NCBI RefSeq assembly: GCF_042435035.1
Contig: NZ_JBHMQT010000044.1
Span: 310,001-374,000 of the forward strand
Reading direction: 5' to 3'
Source: Sphaerimonospora cavernae
GTDB taxonomy: Bacteria > Actinomycetota > Actinomycetes > Streptosporangiales > Streptosporangiaceae
Length of the DNA stretch: 64,000 nucleotides
The stretch's first letter is position 1. Every line of letters starts with the position of its first letter. This document shows positions 62,728 through 64,000 of the stretch, piece after piece. The notes under the pieces were generated by a model. That model was not told the origin of the DNA and searched no databases. It worked only from the letters and a program-made list of their open reading frames with translations. The position numbers and the translations under genes were made by a program.

Positions 62728-63271
62728 GGGACCTTCTTCGTAAGGAGTGGGGAATGGCGGGCAGAGCGGAGGGCGAGCAACAGGCCCATTCGGTGCGTGT
62801 GGTCCGCAAGCTGGCCGACGTGTGCTCGCTCGGTGAATTCGCTGGTGCGTAGCGTCAGTAGAAGGTCCCAGGAACCGGTGAAGTGGTAGCTGAGCCTCTC
62901 GGGCGAGGTGTAGTGCTCGATGAGATAGTGCCGTGGTTCGACAGGCATCATGAACTCCGCGCCGAACAGCCCGCCGGGGCGGACAAGCAGTTGCATGCGG
63001 GTGACGAACTCGGCAAGCGGGCGATGGTGGTTGATACTGTAATGCCAGGAGCAGCTCGTCCACACCGCATCGCAGAGCGTGTCGAGGGGGTGTTCGTAGG
63101 CCAGGAAGTCCTCCTCGACGACCTGCACCCGGTCGTGGAGTTCTTCGAGCTTGAGACGATCGATCAGGCCCGGTGCGTGGGTGTCGATGTCGCCTGGGAG
63201 CCGGGCCGGGCCGCCGTGCAGGGCGAGGGGGTCGCGCTCGATGGCGATGACGCGGTAGCCGGCGCCGCGGC
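62724..63271 (-). pseudogene. SAM-dependent methyltransferase, 5' end cut off
   Basis: The frame carries the middle and end of a class I methyltransferase: GYRVIAIERDPLALHGG (end of the second strand with its acidic residue), HDRVQVVEEDFLAYE (motif II), and LVRPGGLFGAEFMMPVEP. The SAM motif I (GxGxG) is missing: upstream of about 63271 the DNA belongs to an istB gene on the other strand, and a stop closes the frame. A GTG at 63128 could still start a 134-residue fragment, and the CYTH gene could be expressed through it. Activity is doubtful. Confidence 0.75.
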
Positions 63272-63481
63272 GCCGAACTCCTGTTCCAGGTGTTCACCGA
63301 ACGTGAGGAACGCGCGTCCATCGCGGTCGCGTCCAACGCCGCGTTCTCCGAATGGACGACCACCTTCACCGACCCGCGGCTATGCGCGGCCATCGTCGAC
63401 CGGCTCACCTTCCAGGCCCACATCATCACCACCGGCACCGACTCCTACCGCCTCAAAAGCGCCACCGCCGCCGCTACATGA
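63272..63481 (+). mobile_element. istB remnant of an IS21-family element
   Basis: The frame encodes the C-terminal part of an IstB helper ATPase: ELLFQVFTEREERASIA, then ASNAAFSEWTTTFTDPRLCA and AIVDRLTFQAHIITTGTDSYRL. This is a strong match to the IS21 family. The N-terminal two thirds, with the Walker A motif, and all of istA are absent, so the element is dead. Its 5' end forms the junction that cuts off the methyltransferase gene. Confidence 0.8.
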
Positions 63482-64000
63482 CACCCCGCCCCCGGGGTCG
63501 GGCGGGCGCGACCCGCTGCCAGGGACGCTGCTTACCAGGCCGTCCTTCTCCCGAGCCAAGGGCGCTTCGCGCCGGCTCCGCCGACGGCCCTAACGGGCCG
63601 CCCTTGACCCGCGAGCCTCCACGGCCCGGTCAGGACAGGATTCCCGGTCAGGCCCCAGCCTGCCCCTTCCGCCCAACGCGTCCCTTCCACCCCCGCAGTC
63701 CCAAACCTCTAAGAACCGAGCATGGGGCCATTTCACAGGAGAACTCCACCCACCCCCCCGTCCGTGGTGGGTCCAAATCAGGGGAGCCCAGTGGGGCCAC
63801 TGCGGGTTGACACAGCCACCGGTCCGCGGAGGAACGGGGGAAGAACCGCAAGGGGCTCCGCCCCCTGCACCCCCGGCACTCCTCAGAGATGACGTCATCT
63901 CCTCGCCGGCCACCCCGAGGGATGCCAGACCAGCCGCCCAAGGTCAAGCCGTCGAGTGTGGGCAGGACAACCAGCAGGCGCGGAAGGTCACCGGGACACA
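63482..64000. other. Non-coding tail of the IS21-type remnant and window end
   Basis: No convincing gene is seen in 519 bp. Open frames on the minus strand are Gly/Arg/Pro-rich and lack family likeness. The GGTGGGTCCAAATCAGGGGA stretch near 63763-63782 resembles non-coding DNA that follows istB in actinobacterial IS21 elements. TTGACACAG at about 63808 may be near an element end. These readings are tentative. Confidence 0.4.

Noticed and set aside
63590..63947. Minus-strand frames at the right end
   Set aside because: Gly/Arg/Pro-rich, no motif, in IS-like non-coding DNA.

Overview
The window is high-GC DNA with actinobacterial gene content: an acyl-CoA carboxylase epsilon subunit, a WXG100 protein with an EssC-like ATPase, an actinobacterial Tad/Flp pilus locus, a bacterioferritin operon behind a DtxR/IdeR-type iron box, and many genes whose start codon lies 6-8 nt after a TAnnnT hexamer, which suggests leaderless mRNAs. 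Gene order and family variants look like Streptosporangiales (Streptosporangium/Nonomuraea type). That placement is inference; no rRNA or other marker is present.

Layout. 1-5.6 kb: an SDR oxidoreductase cut by the window edge, a broken FAD steroid-dehydrogenase remnant, a SnoaL-like protein, a cupin, adenosine deaminase with a PH-domain membrane protein, a LuxR-type remnant, and an MNT/HEPN toxin-antitoxin-like pair whose HEPN gene has an in-frame stop. 5.6-13.8 kb: core metabolism (phosphohexomutase, purine nucleoside phosphorylase, gamma-glutamylcyclotransferase-like protein, flavoprotein quinone reductase, TPM-type membrane protein, biotin carboxylase/BCCP subunit). 14-31 kb: a secretion and surface block with WXG100, a 1667-residue FHA/FtsK ATPase, then a tightly overlapping Tad operon (SAF protein, CpaE-like, CpaF, TadB, TadC, Flp-like pilin, three TadE/G-like pseudopilins). 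It ends in a predicted membrane protein with LysM outside and a BTAD domain inside, followed by two exported proteins of unknown function. 31-34.5 kb: alkylation repair (Ogt, Ada/AlkA) and an NYN nuclease-like protein. 34.6-42.9 kb: a MITE-like element, carboxylase epsilon and beta subunits, an ABC exporter, PEP carboxylase and FdhD. 43-49.3 kb: a VapBC cassette, a glycosyltransferase/sulfotransferase cluster and biotin ligase. 49.4-54.7 kb: a PH-domain protein, a class III cyclase with an N-terminal HTH, Bfd/Bfr, a two-component system and GtrA. 55-57.5 kb: a short accessory block (DUF4287 protein, hydrolase, RibD-like reductase, HxlR regulator). 57.7-64 kb: purK-purE, UDP-glucose dehydrogenase, acyl-CoA dehydrogenase, CYTH protein, a methyltransferase cut off by an IS21-type istB remnant, and IS-like non-coding DNA.

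Functional links: biotin carboxylase, carboxylase beta and epsilon, and biotin ligase together supply an acyl-CoA carboxylase and its activation. Adenosine deaminase, PNP and PurKE serve purine salvage and synthesis. The Tad operon and its exported partners probably form one surface organelle, but no prepilin peptidase is in the window. Two small-repeat families and several remnants (KstD-like, LuxR, HEPN, methyltransferase, istB) mark sites of past insertion or decay.
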